From CALZJC01 sp041574955 (GTDB lineage: Bacteria; Acidobacteriota; Thermoanaerobaculia; Multivoradales; JAHEKO01): 6,194 nt of DNA. The notes below the pieces were generated by a model. That model worked only from the letters and a program-made list of their open reading frames with translations. It was not told the DNA's origin and searched no databases. Made by a program: the position numbers and the translations under genes. Position 1 is the first letter of the stretch, and each line of letters opens with the position of its first letter. The stretch is taken from NCBI GenBank assembly GCA_041574955.1, contig JBFGNS010000210.1, positions 1 to 6,194 on the forward strand. Direction: 5' to 3'. Shown piece by piece: positions 1-6,023 of the stretch.

Positions 1-1
1 C

Positions 2-724
2 CGGGCCGACGAGATCACCGCGGTCTCCGCCGGCGTCAAGGCCGACCTGGTGCACCACCTGAAGCTGGATCCAGCGCGGGTGCGCGTGGTCTACAACCCG
101 ATCGTGACGCCCGAGCTCGAGCGGCTGGCGGCGGCTCCCGCCGGACACCCGTGGCTCGATCAGCCGACGCCGGTCGTCCTGGCGGCGGGACGGCTGGTGG
201 CCGAGAAGGACTTCGCCCTGCTCGTCCGGAGCTTCGCCCGCCTGCGGGCAAGCCGCCCCGTGAGGCTGGTGATCCTCGGCGAAGGGCCGCTGCGCGGCGA
301 GCTCGAGCGGCTGATCGCCGAGCTGGAGCTCGGCGACGACGTCCAGCTCCCCGGATTCGACCCCAACCCGTTCCGCTTCATGAGCCGGTGCGCGGTGTTC
401 GTGCTGTCGTCGCGCTTCGAAGGCCTGCCGGGGGCGCTGATCCAGGCGATGGCGTGCGGCGCCCCGGTGGTCGCCTGCGACTGCCCGACCGGGCCGGCGG
501 AGATCGTCACTGACGGCGAGGACGGGTTGCTGGTGCCGGTCGGCGACGAGGCGGCGCTGGCGGCAGCCGTCGGGCGGCTGCTCGACGAGCCGGCGCTGCG
601 CCATCGCCTGGCGCGCGCCGGCCGGCGGTCGAGCGGCCGGTTCGCCGTCGCCCGCGCGCTGGGCGACTACGTCGCGGCGCTCACCGGCGGCCCTCCACCC
701 GACGAGGGGAGTCGAGGGGCGTGA
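2..724 (+). CDS. Glycosyltransferase family 4, C-terminal part (5' truncated)
   Basis: This is a GT-B retaining glycosyltransferase that would move a sugar from a nucleotide donor to a lipid-linked or glycan acceptor on the cytoplasmic face of the membrane. The reading frame is open from base 2, so the gene starts left of the window; 240 residues are visible. In order they show the end of the N-terminal domain (ITAVSAGVKADL, residues 5-16), the linker VVYNPI, the C-terminal Rossmann start LAAGRLVAEKDF (about 60-71) with the Arg and Lys that usually contact donor phosphates, ILGEGP (about 91-96), LPGFDPNP, and the donor-site segment FEGLPGALIQAMACG (about 139-153). DCPTGPAEI and GLLVPVGD follow, as is typical of the family. 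The usual EX7E motif reads E140-x7-Q148 here. An internal GTG at base 50 is not the start, because it would remove conserved sequence. The TGA overlaps the next gene's GTG by 4 bases, indicating translational coupling. The family call is firm; donor and acceptor are not predictable. Confidence 0.93.
   Translation, partial: RADEITAVSAGVKADLVHHLKLDPARVRVVYNPIVTPELERLAAAPAGHPWLDQPTPVVLAAGRLVAEKDFALLVRSFARLRASRPVRLVILGEGPLRGELERLIAELELGDDVQLPGFDPNPFRFMSRCAVFVLSSRFEGLPGALIQAMACGAPVVACDCPTGPAEIVTDGEDGLLVPVGDEAALAAAVGRLLDEPALRHRLARAGRRSSGRFAVARALGDYVAALTGGPPPDEGSRGA
705..711 (+). promoter_or_regulatory. Shine-Dalgarno sequence for the propeller fusion gene
   Basis: AGGGGAG lies inside the 3' end of the preceding glycosyltransferase gene, 9 bases before the GTG at 721. 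It supports that GTG, which overlaps the upstream stop, as the true start. Confidence 0.55.
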
Positions 725-2343
725 GCCCTCTCACCGACCCGCAGGACCGGCCGCCGCTCGCGGTAGCGCTGGCGATCGACGGCTGGCGGCAGCCGCGCTG
801 GATCGAGCGTCTGGTCAACGACCTCGAGACGTCGGAGCTCGCGCGGCTGTGCGCCGTGGTGGTAGTCGCCAGGCAGCCGGCTGCGCCGCCGCCTCTCCCC
901 CGGCGGCTGTACGACCGCCTGGATCGCCGCCTGCTCGGGGGCCGCCCCGACGCCTGCGCACCGGCAGACCTGCAGGACAGCCTCGGCCCCCACCCCCGGC
1001 TGGTTGTCGGCGAAGGACCGCACGCCACGCCCCTCGAGCGGCTGCCGGCCGAGCTGCGGCGTCTCGCCGACGGCCCGGTCGAAGTGCTGGTGGTGCTCAC
1101 CGAGCCGTCCGCCTCCCTCGCCGGAGCGGCCCCCGCCGTCTGGCGGTACCGCCACGGTGCAGCCGGACAGGCGCCGGCGGAGGCGGGTTTCTGGGAGGTC
1201 GTGGGGCGGCGCCCGGGGACCGTCACCGAGCTCGAACAGCTGGATCCGCACGGCGGCCCGCCACGGGTGGTGGCCCGCACCCTGTCGCCGACCGACCCGC
1301 TGTCGCCGGCGCAGACGCGCAACCACTGCCTGTGGAAGGCCCCCGAGCTGGTGCTGCGCGCGCTGCGAACGGCGCACGCCGGCGTCGAGAGCGGCGCTCA
1401 GCCGGCCGCCGGCGGGGCTGCGCGACCGGCCAGGCGGCCGTCCACACCGGCAGCCGTCGTCCGCCTGGCGGCGCGCCAGGCGGCCTTCCGCCTCGCCCGG
1501 CTGGCCCGCTACGACCAGTGGCAGCTGGTCTACAGCTGGGACGAGGAGGACGGCGACCCGGCAAGCTTCGGCGGCGGCCGCCACCTGGTGCCGCCGGCGG
1601 GCCGCTCCTGGGCCGACCCGTTCCCGCTGTTTCACGACGGGCGTCACTACCTGTTCTTCGAGGAGTACTGCCATCGCACCCGCAAGGGTCACATCGCCGT
1701 CGCGGAGATCGGCCGCTCGGGCCTGGCGGCGCCGCCGGTGGTGGCGCTCGGCCTCGACCACCACCTCTCCTATCCGTTCGTCTTCCGCTGGCAGGACGAA
1801 CTCTGGATGCTACCCGAGGCCGCCGCCAGCCGGCGGCTGGAGCTGTACCGGTGCCGGCGGTTTCCGGACCGCTGGCAGGCCACGGCTACGCTGCTCGAGG
1901 GGGTCGACGCGGTGGACGCGACGCTGCACGAGACCGCCGACGGCTGGTGGCTGTTCACCGCCATCGCGGTCGCCGGTACCCGCAACCGCGACGAGCTCCA
2001 CCTGTTCCGTGCCGACTCGCCGCTCGGCCCGTGGCGCCCGCACCGCGCCAACCCGGTGGTATCGAACGCGCGCGGCGCCCGGCCTGGCGGGCGGCTGTTG
2101 CGCTCGGGTGGGCAGCTGCTGCGCCCGGGCCAGGACTGCGCGCGCCGCTACGGCGCCGCGGTCATCCTGCACGAGGTGGTGAGGATCGACGAGGCCGCCT
2201 ACGAGGAGCGCGCCCGGGCGCGGATCGAGCCCTCCTGGGGCCGCGGACTGATCGCCACCCACACCTTCAACCGGTGCCGCGGCCTGACGGTCGCCGACGC
2301 CGCCGTCCGGCGCTGGCGGCTGCCCCCGACCGTCGGCGGCTGA
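721..2343 (+). CDS. Formyltransferase-like / GINT1_N-type beta-propeller fusion protein
   Basis: A 540-residue cytoplasmic protein with no signal peptide or membrane segment. Residues 12-50 (LAVALAID...LARLCAVVVV) and 118-215 match the N-terminal, formyltransferase-like half of a bacterial family found in polysaccharide loci, with landmarks FWEVV (157-161), TELEQLDPHGG (169-179) and NHCLWKAPEL (201-210). The usual catalytic Asn/His/Asp set of formyltransferases is not evident; only YRHG (143-146) sits where an FHHGD-like motif is expected. An Ala/Pro/Arg-rich linker (about 221-247) leads to a five-bladed propeller resembling the domain at the N-terminus of plant GINT1 and the GH43/GH32 fold. 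Its landmarks are SWADPF (296-301), FFEEY (312-316), YPFVF (351-355), MLPEA (363-367), DATLHE (399-404), NPVVSNAR (444-451), RPGQD (468-472) and HTFN (514-517). The GTG start overlaps the upstream TGA and has a good Shine-Dalgarno. Domain recognition is good. The activity is unknown; a role in glycan assembly or modification is inferred from context only. Confidence 0.85.
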   Translation: MSPLTDPQDRPPLAVALAIDGWRQPRWIERLVNDLETSELARLCAVVVVARQPAAPPPLPRRLYDRLDRRLLGGRPDACAPADLQDSLGPHPRLVVGEGPHATPLERLPAELRRLADGPVEVLVVLTEPSASLAGAAPAVWRYRHGAAGQAPAEAGFWEVVGRRPGTVTELEQLDPHGGPPRVVARTLSPTDPLSPAQTRNHCLWKAPELVLRALRTAHAGVESGAQPAAGGAARPARRPSTPAAVVRLAARQAAFRLARLARYDQWQLVYSWDEEDGDPASFGGGRHLVPPAGRSWADPFPLFHDGRHYLFFEEYCHRTRKGHIAVAEIGRSGLAAPPVVALGLDHHLSYPFVFRWQDELWMLPEAAASRRLELYRCRRFPDRWQATATLLEGVDAVDATLHETADGWWLFTAIAVAGTRNRDELHLFRADSPLGPWRPHRANPVVSNARGARPGGRLLRSGGQLLRPGQDCARRYGAAVILHEVVRIDEAAYEERARARIEPSWGRGLIATHTFNRCRGLTVADAAVRRWRLPPTVGG

Positions 2344-2345
2344 CC

Positions 2346-2381
2346 CCGGCGCCGCCGACAGCGGCGGCGACCGGTTGTTCT
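2346..2381 (+). terminator. Putative intrinsic terminator after the propeller fusion gene
   Basis: Two bases after the TGA at 2341-2343, bases 2346-2357 pair with 2362-2374 to give a 12-bp GC-only stem with one bulged A (2370) and a four-base loop, ACAG. TTGTTCT follows at once (5 T in 7 bases), in the least GC-rich patch nearby. Stem plus short T-rich tail fits Rho-independent termination, although the T tract is weak and GC-rich DNA forms hairpins easily. It would end or attenuate transcription from the upstream genes. Confidence 0.42.
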
Positions 2382-2394
2382 ATCCTCCACCGCA
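2381..2394 (+). promoter_or_regulatory. Candidate -10 box for a leaderless transcript of the oxidoreductase gene
   Basis: TATCCT (2381-2386) matches the TANNNT form of a -10 element and ends 7 bases before the ATG at 2394, so transcription would begin on or beside the A of the start codon. No Shine-Dalgarno precedes this ATG, as expected for leaderless translation. No recognisable -35 element is seen about 17 bases upstream, where the terminator-like hairpin lies. The call rests on a single short match and on its spacing. Confidence 0.33.
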
Positions 2395-3440
2395 TGGGGA
2401 GCTTGCGCGTCGGGCTGGTGGGTGCCGGCCACATCGCCGGCAGCCACATCCGCGCCTGGCGGCGCACGCCCGACTGCGCGGTGGTGGGGGTTCACGACCT
2501 CGACCGCGCGGCCGCCGAGCGGCTGACCCGGAGTCACCGGCTGGCGACCGCTTTCGACAGCCTCGACGCGCTTCTCGCGTCGGTGGACGTGGTGGACGTC
2601 TGCACGCCGCCCGCGACCCACGCCGCGGTGGCGCTGCGCGCCGTCGCCGCCGGCCGGCACCTGCTGCTCGAGAAGCCCGCCGTCGTCGAGCTGGCCGACT
2701 GGGAGGCCCTGTCCGCCGCGCTCGCAGGGTCGCCGAGCCGCGTCGGCGTCGTCCACAACCTGAAGTTCGCGCGCGCCGTCGAGCGCACCAGGCGCTGGAT
2801 CGACGGCGGGCACATCGGAACCGTGCTGCGCGTGCAGCGCGAGTTCCTCACCGACCCGGCCGGCGACCGCATGCTGGGTGGCGACCGGCACTGGTCGCAC
2901 GGCCTGCCCGGCGGCCGCTGGATCGAGACCCTGCCCCACGAGCTGTACCTGCTGCACCACCTGGTCGGCCCGATGGAGGTGCGGGAGGTGGTGGTCTCGC
3001 CGACCGGCGGGGCGCCGGCCGGGGCGCCGGCCGACGAGGTGCTGGTCACCATCGAGCGGCGCGGCACGCTGGCGACCCTTCACTACTCCGCCAACTGCCG
3101 CCTCAACCGCCGCCGCCTCACGGTCATCGGCAGCGAAGGCTGGATCGACGTCGAGATGCTCGCCGACTGTGCCCGGCTGAGCCGTCGGCGGGACGCCCCC
3201 TGGCGGCGCGCGCTGGGGCCCCAACTGTTCGACGGCGCCGCCGCGCTGGCCGGCTGGCCGGCGGACCGCGCCGCCTGGCTGGCGCGGCGGCTGCGTGGCC
3301 AGACGCCGCATGCGGCGGTGATCCGCGCCTTCGGCGCCTACCTGCACGGTCGCGGCGAGCCGCCGACGCCGCTGGCCGAGATCGACTACGTGGTGCGCAA
3401 CACGGATCGCATCGGACGCCTGATCCAGGAACGGCTGTGA
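2394..3440 (+). CDS. Gfo/Idh/MocA family sugar oxidoreductase
   Basis: A 348-residue soluble NAD(P)-dependent dehydrogenase, of normal length for the family, which acts on sugars, nucleotide sugars or inositols. Residues 4-20 form the first Rossmann strand and glycine loop (GLVGAGHIAGSHI). D35 ends strand 2 (VGVHDLD), which favours NAD over NADP. CTPPATH (70-76) and the signature EKPA (93-96), whose Lys is catalytic in characterised members, follow. In the C-terminal substrate domain GGRWIETLPHELYLLHHL (173-190) carries the likely catalytic H182; the Asp usual four residues earlier is Glu178. RGTLATLHYSANC (223-235) and TVIGSEGWIDVE (243-254) are typical late strands. ATG 2394 is chosen because the glycine loop begins just after it, and the open frame upstream overlaps the propeller gene. 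A 12-bp perfect tandem duplication encodes GAPAGAPA at 206-213. The context suggests it makes or modifies a precursor sugar for the polysaccharide; its substrate is unknown. Confidence 0.93.
   Translation: MGSLRVGLVGAGHIAGSHIRAWRRTPDCAVVGVHDLDRAAAERLTRSHRLATAFDSLDALLASVDVVDVCTPPATHAAVALRAVAAGRHLLLEKPAVVELADWEALSAALAGSPSRVGVVHNLKFARAVERTRRWIDGGHIGTVLRVQREFLTDPAGDRMLGGDRHWSHGLPGGRWIETLPHELYLLHHLVGPMEVREVVVSPTGGAPAGAPADEVLVTIERRGTLATLHYSANCRLNRRRLTVIGSEGWIDVEMLADCARLSRRRDAPWRRALGPQLFDGAAALAGWPADRAAWLARRLRGQTPHAAVIRAFGAYLHGRGEPPTPLAEIDYVVRNTDRIGRLIQERL
3009..3032 (+). repeat. Perfect 12-bp tandem duplication within the oxidoreductase gene
   Basis: GGGGCGCCGGCC occurs twice back to back (3009-3020 and 3021-3032), in phase with the codons, and adds a second Gly-Ala-Pro-Ala. 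It lies between predicted beta strands of the substrate-binding domain (VREVVVSP and DEVLVTIE), probably in a surface turn. Confidence 0.8.
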
Positions 3441-3456
3441 GCCGTCCGGACGGCTC
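3439..3456. repeat. Perfect 18-bp palindrome between the oxidoreductase and GT-B genes
   Basis: GAGCCGTCC followed directly by its reverse complement GGACGGCTC forms a perfect dyad that starts inside the oxidoreductase TGA (3438-3440). In RNA, G-C and G-U pairs could extend the stem to 3436-3459, up to the first base of the GGAG ribosome-binding site. No T run follows, so it does not look like an intrinsic terminator. It could be an operator for a dimeric regulator or a hairpin affecting translational coupling; the sequence does not decide between these. Confidence 0.6.
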
Positions 3457-3458
3457 GC

Positions 3459-3462
3459 GGAG
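3459..3462 (+). promoter_or_regulatory. Shine-Dalgarno sequence for the GT-B gene
   Basis: GGAG sits 6 bases before the GTG at 3469 and abuts the palindrome at 3439-3456. It supports the GTG start; no ATG lies in frame near the N-terminus. Confidence 0.5.
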
Positions 3463-3468
3463 CGCACG

Positions 3469-4653
3469 GTGCCCTCGATCGATTTCCTGATCTCGAGCCC
3501 GGGGCACCACCTCGAGGCCGCGCGGCCGGTGATCGCCCGCCTGGAGGCCGCGGGCCAGCGATGCCGGCTGCTTTCGCTGTGCGAGTTCCGCGGCCTCGAC
3601 ACGCCGGCCGATCCGCTCGGCGGGCTCTCCTCCGAGGTCCTGCGTCTGCTGCCGTTGAGGCCGCGCCGGCCGTCGACCCTGTCCGGCCTGCAGCGGCCCT
3701 CGCCCGGGCGGGCGGCGCTGCTCGGCTGGCTGAGGGCCGCCGCCTGGCGGGGCGTTCTCGGACCGGCACTCGGCCGCACGCTGCGACCGCCGCCGCGGCT
3801 GGCGGTGGTCCCGAACGACACGGCCTACCCCTACGACCGGATCGTCGACCGCTACCGACGGCACGACGTGCCGATCGTCCTGCTGCAGGAGGGGATCCGC
3901 TTCCCGCTGCCGGCGGAGGGCGGCAGCGACCGCTACGGCACCGGAGCTGTTGCGGCCATCGCCGCCTGGGGGGAGTCGAGCGCCGACCACTTCCGCCGCC
4001 TCGGAGTGCCGGCGCACACCATCCACCTGACCGGGAGTCCCCGGTTCGACGATCTCGATCCCCCGGCCTGGCGGCGGCAGGGCGACGAGCTGCGCCGCCG
4101 GCTGCGTCTCGGTGAGCGCACCCTGCTGCTGGTCTCCAATCCGATCGACGACCAGGGCTTCTGCACCGGTGGTGAGAAGATTCGCCTGCTGACGCGGTTC
4201 GCCTCCGAGCTCGCTCCGCTGTTCGCCGACCACCGCTTCCACCTGGCGGTGAGGCCCCACCGGCGGGAGGACCCGCGCGCTTTCGATCCGCTGCGGCGTG
4301 GCGCCGCTGCTCCGGAGCGCGTTACGATCGTGCGCGATGAGCCTCTCTATCCGCTGTTCGCAGCCGCCCGAGCGGTGGTGGTGCTGGCCTCCACCGTCGG
4401 CCTGGAGGCGCTGATGCTGGGTCGGCCGCTGGCGGTCCTCGAGCTGCCGGGTTGGGGCTTCGTGCACGACTACGTGCGCTCGGGGGCGGCTCGCGGCCTG
4501 TCCTGGGCCTCGCCGCTGGCGCCACAGGTCGCCGCCATGCTGGACGCCGGAGGCGGTACCCCGGCCGTCGAGTCCTACCTCGAGCGCAGCCTGGCGACTC
4601 GTAACGGCGCCGCCGACCGCGTCGCCCGGTTGATCCTGGAGCTCGCGGGCTGA
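3469..4653 (+). CDS. GT-B-fold protein, UDP-GlcNAc 2-epimerase/CDP-glycerol transferase-like, unassigned
   Basis: A 394-residue soluble protein that I cannot place in a named family. It begins directly with a first strand and glycine loop (IDFLISSPGHHLEAARPVI, 4-22), as in GT-B enzymes, followed by a basic, Pro/Leu-rich stretch (about 57-110). The second half of the N-domain has VVPNDTAYPYD (113-123), VLLQEGIRF (137-145) and AAWGESSADHFRRLG (165-179). TGSPRFDDL (188-196) marks the interdomain linker, as in UDP-GlcNAc 2-epimerase and related surface-carbohydrate proteins. The C-domain has LLLVSNP (219-225), LAVRPHRRED (259-268, in the position of the usual HP-x-E motif), DEPLYPLF (290-297) and LASTVGLEALMLGRP (306-320), whose E313 would be the usual nucleotide-ribose ligand. 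The GTG start is backed by GGAG 6 bases upstream. The stop shares one base with the next ATG (TGATG). A glycosyl- or glycerophosphotransferase role, or a sugar-nucleotide epimerase role, is possible; the Ser-Gly-Gly/Glu-Glu epimerase signature is absent. Confidence 0.85.
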   Translation: MPSIDFLISSPGHHLEAARPVIARLEAAGQRCRLLSLCEFRGLDTPADPLGGLSSEVLRLLPLRPRRPSTLSGLQRPSPGRAALLGWLRAAAWRGVLGPALGRTLRPPPRLAVVPNDTAYPYDRIVDRYRRHDVPIVLLQEGIRFPLPAEGGSDRYGTGAVAAIAAWGESSADHFRRLGVPAHTIHLTGSPRFDDLDPPAWRRQGDELRRRLRLGERTLLLVSNPIDDQGFCTGGEKIRLLTRFASELAPLFADHRFHLAVRPHRREDPRAFDPLRRGAAAPERVTIVRDEPLYPLFAAARAVVVLASTVGLEALMLGRPLAVLELPGWGFVHDYVRSGAARGLSWASPLAPQVAAMLDAGGGTPAVESYLERSLATRNGAADRVARLILELAG

Positions 4654-6023
4654 TGGCGGTAGCCGCGGCAGTCGGGCGCCGGGCGGTAGCGGAGCGCAGG
4701 TCGACCCGAATCCGCGCGCTGCTGTCGCTGCTGGTGTTCTCGGCGTTCTTCACCCAGACGCGGATGCTGCCGGGCATCGAGACCAACTTCGGAGCTTTCG
4801 AGGTCGCCAGTGTGGCGGTCTTCGTGGCGTTCTTCTTCATCCCGGGAGCGATGAAGCTGCAGGGGTTCCATCCGTTGACCGCGACCGTGCTGGCGATGGT
4901 CGTCGCCGCCGCGCTGTCGCAGCTGCTGATCCCGTCTGAGCGCTGGAAGTGGAGCCTGGTCGACCTGTCGATCCTGACCTTCTTCTTCGTCTTCGTCTTC
5001 GTGCTCCACAACATCGTGGTGCTCAACCGGATACGGCCCCTGGTGTTCCTGCGCGCGGCTACCTTCACCCTGCTTCTGGTCGGCCCCTGGATCGCCTACC
5101 AGGGCCTCGCCTCCGGCGGCAGCCTCGAGGCGGTGGGACCGTTCCGCAACCGCTCGCACATGGCCAGCTACATGCTCACCGGCTTCTGGCTGACCCTGAT
5201 GTTCCGCTTCTGGCCGAACCTCTCGCCCCGCCAGCGCTGGCTGTCGCACGTGCCGCTGGTCTTCTGTCTGTACGCGGTCGCGGTCTCCGGCCGGCGGTCC
5301 GTCTACCTGGCTCTCGGCGCCGGCCTGCTGGTGCTTGGGATCTCCTTTCTCGCCGCCCAGCGCGGGCGCCGGCTGCGCTTCATCGCGACCGCGATGTTCG
5401 TCATCACTTTCGTCGGTCTGTTCTACCTCTACGGCGCCAGGGTCTTCCCGCGGGCCTCGTTCTTCCAGCAGCGCCTGGCCGCGATCGGGAGCGATCTGCG
5501 CAACGCCTTCGCCCCGGCCGAGGAGGCGACGGGCGAGGCCAGCTTCATCGCCTTGCAGCGCCGCGGCGTGCTCACCGCGTTCCGCGAAAGCCCGGTGCTC
5601 GGCATCGGTTGGGGGGGCTTCTACCGCTCGCAATACTCGCCCACCGGGCACGAGGTGCACAGCACGCCTCTGCGCTTCCTGGCCGAGCTGGGAGTGGTGG
5701 GCATCGCCCTGTACCTGTTCTTCATGGCCTACCTGCTATACAACTCGGCCAGGCTGGCGCTCACCATGCGCGGCACGCCGTTCGGCAACGTCTACCTGTC
5801 GATGGCGCTGGCGTTGTGGAGCATGTCGATCAGCTACCTCTACAACCGTCACGTGACCGAACGCACCTTCTGGCTGCTGCTGGTGGTCTACCTCTCGCTC
5901 GAACTGCTGGCGGCCGACTACCAGCAGTACCTAAGGCAGCGCCGGGCCACCCGCGCTGCGGCGGCCAGGCGGCGACGCGGCGCGCCCGCGGAAGCGCTGC
6001 CCGGTTCATCGGCGTCGAGGTGA
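4653..6023 (+). CDS. O-antigen polymerase/ligase family membrane protein (Wzy/WaaL type)
   Basis: A 456-residue inner-membrane protein with about 11-12 hydrophobic segments, at roughly residues 22-36, 48-66, 74-93, 103-124, 130-150, 168-186, 198-211, 216-235, 242-262, 343-364, 377-396 and 404-423. A large non-membrane loop lies at about 263-340, the arrangement of Wzy polymerases and WaaL ligases, which act on undecaprenyl-linked glycans at the periplasmic face. Family landmarks are FRNRSHMASYM (164-174), VSGRRSVYLALGAG (211-224) with paired arginines, and SPVLGIGWGGF (313-323) leading to EVHSTPLRFLAELGVVG (334-350). Ser337 replaces the Asn of the more common HN pair after His336. The last 30 residues are an Arg/Ala-rich cytoplasmic tail. 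A TTC/GTC hexamer tract encodes the FVFVFV of segment 4, and a G7 run lies in the GIGWGGF codons. ATG 4653 overlaps the preceding stop by one base; GGAG lies 11 bases upstream. Polymerase and ligase cannot be separated by sequence alone. Confidence 0.9.
   Translation: MAVAAAVGRRAVAERRSTRIRALLSLLVFSAFFTQTRMLPGIETNFGAFEVASVAVFVAFFFIPGAMKLQGFHPLTATVLAMVVAAALSQLLIPSERWKWSLVDLSILTFFFVFVFVLHNIVVLNRIRPLVFLRAATFTLLLVGPWIAYQGLASGGSLEAVGPFRNRSHMASYMLTGFWLTLMFRFWPNLSPRQRWLSHVPLVFCLYAVAVSGRRSVYLALGAGLLVLGISFLAAQRGRRLRFIATAMFVITFVGLFYLYGARVFPRASFFQQRLAAIGSDLRNAFAPAEEATGEASFIALQRRGVLTAFRESPVLGIGWGGFYRSQYSPTGHEVHSTPLRFLAELGVVGIALYLFFMAYLLYNSARLALTMRGTPFGNVYLSMALALWSMSISYLYNRHVTERTFWLLLVVYLSLELLAADYQQYLRQRRATRAAAARRRRGAPAEALPGSSASR

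Noticed and set aside
50..52. GTG at 50 as the start of the first glycosyltransferase
   Set aside because: Conserved family-4 sequence (ITAVSAGVKADL) continues in frame upstream to the window edge, so the gene is truncated rather than starting here.
1381..1461. A break between two separate genes within the propeller fusion, at the low-complexity linker
   Set aside because: The frame is uninterrupted, there is no stop and no convincing new ribosome-binding site, and I recall the same two-domain order in related bacterial proteins.
849..2393. Long open frame in phase with and upstream of the oxidoreductase, suggesting an 863-residue protein
   Set aside because: It overlaps the well-supported propeller gene in another frame, its translation is Arg/Ala/Pro/Gly-rich with no recognisable domain, and the oxidoreductase glycine loop starts right after the ATG at 2394. 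Long open shadow frames are expected at this GC content.
3439..3456. The palindrome as an intrinsic terminator
   Set aside because: No T tract follows on the + strand; the next bases are GCGGAGCGCA.
2375..3490. An alternative + strand frame of 371 residues over the oxidoreductase
   Set aside because: It is in a different frame from the Gfo/Idh/MocA motifs, and its product is low-complexity Arg/Ala-rich.
2199..3821. A 540-residue open frame on the - strand, with similar long ones at 667-1764, 3124-4467 and 4575-5660
   Set aside because: The translations are Arg/Gln/Gly/Pro-rich without family motifs and lie opposite genes with clear conserved motifs. They are composition-driven shadows.
4980..5003. 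TTC/GTC hexamer microsatellite as a phase-variation element
   Set aside because: It is short and in frame, and encodes the Phe/Val core of a membrane helix, which explains the repetition. Unit loss or gain would not shift the frame.
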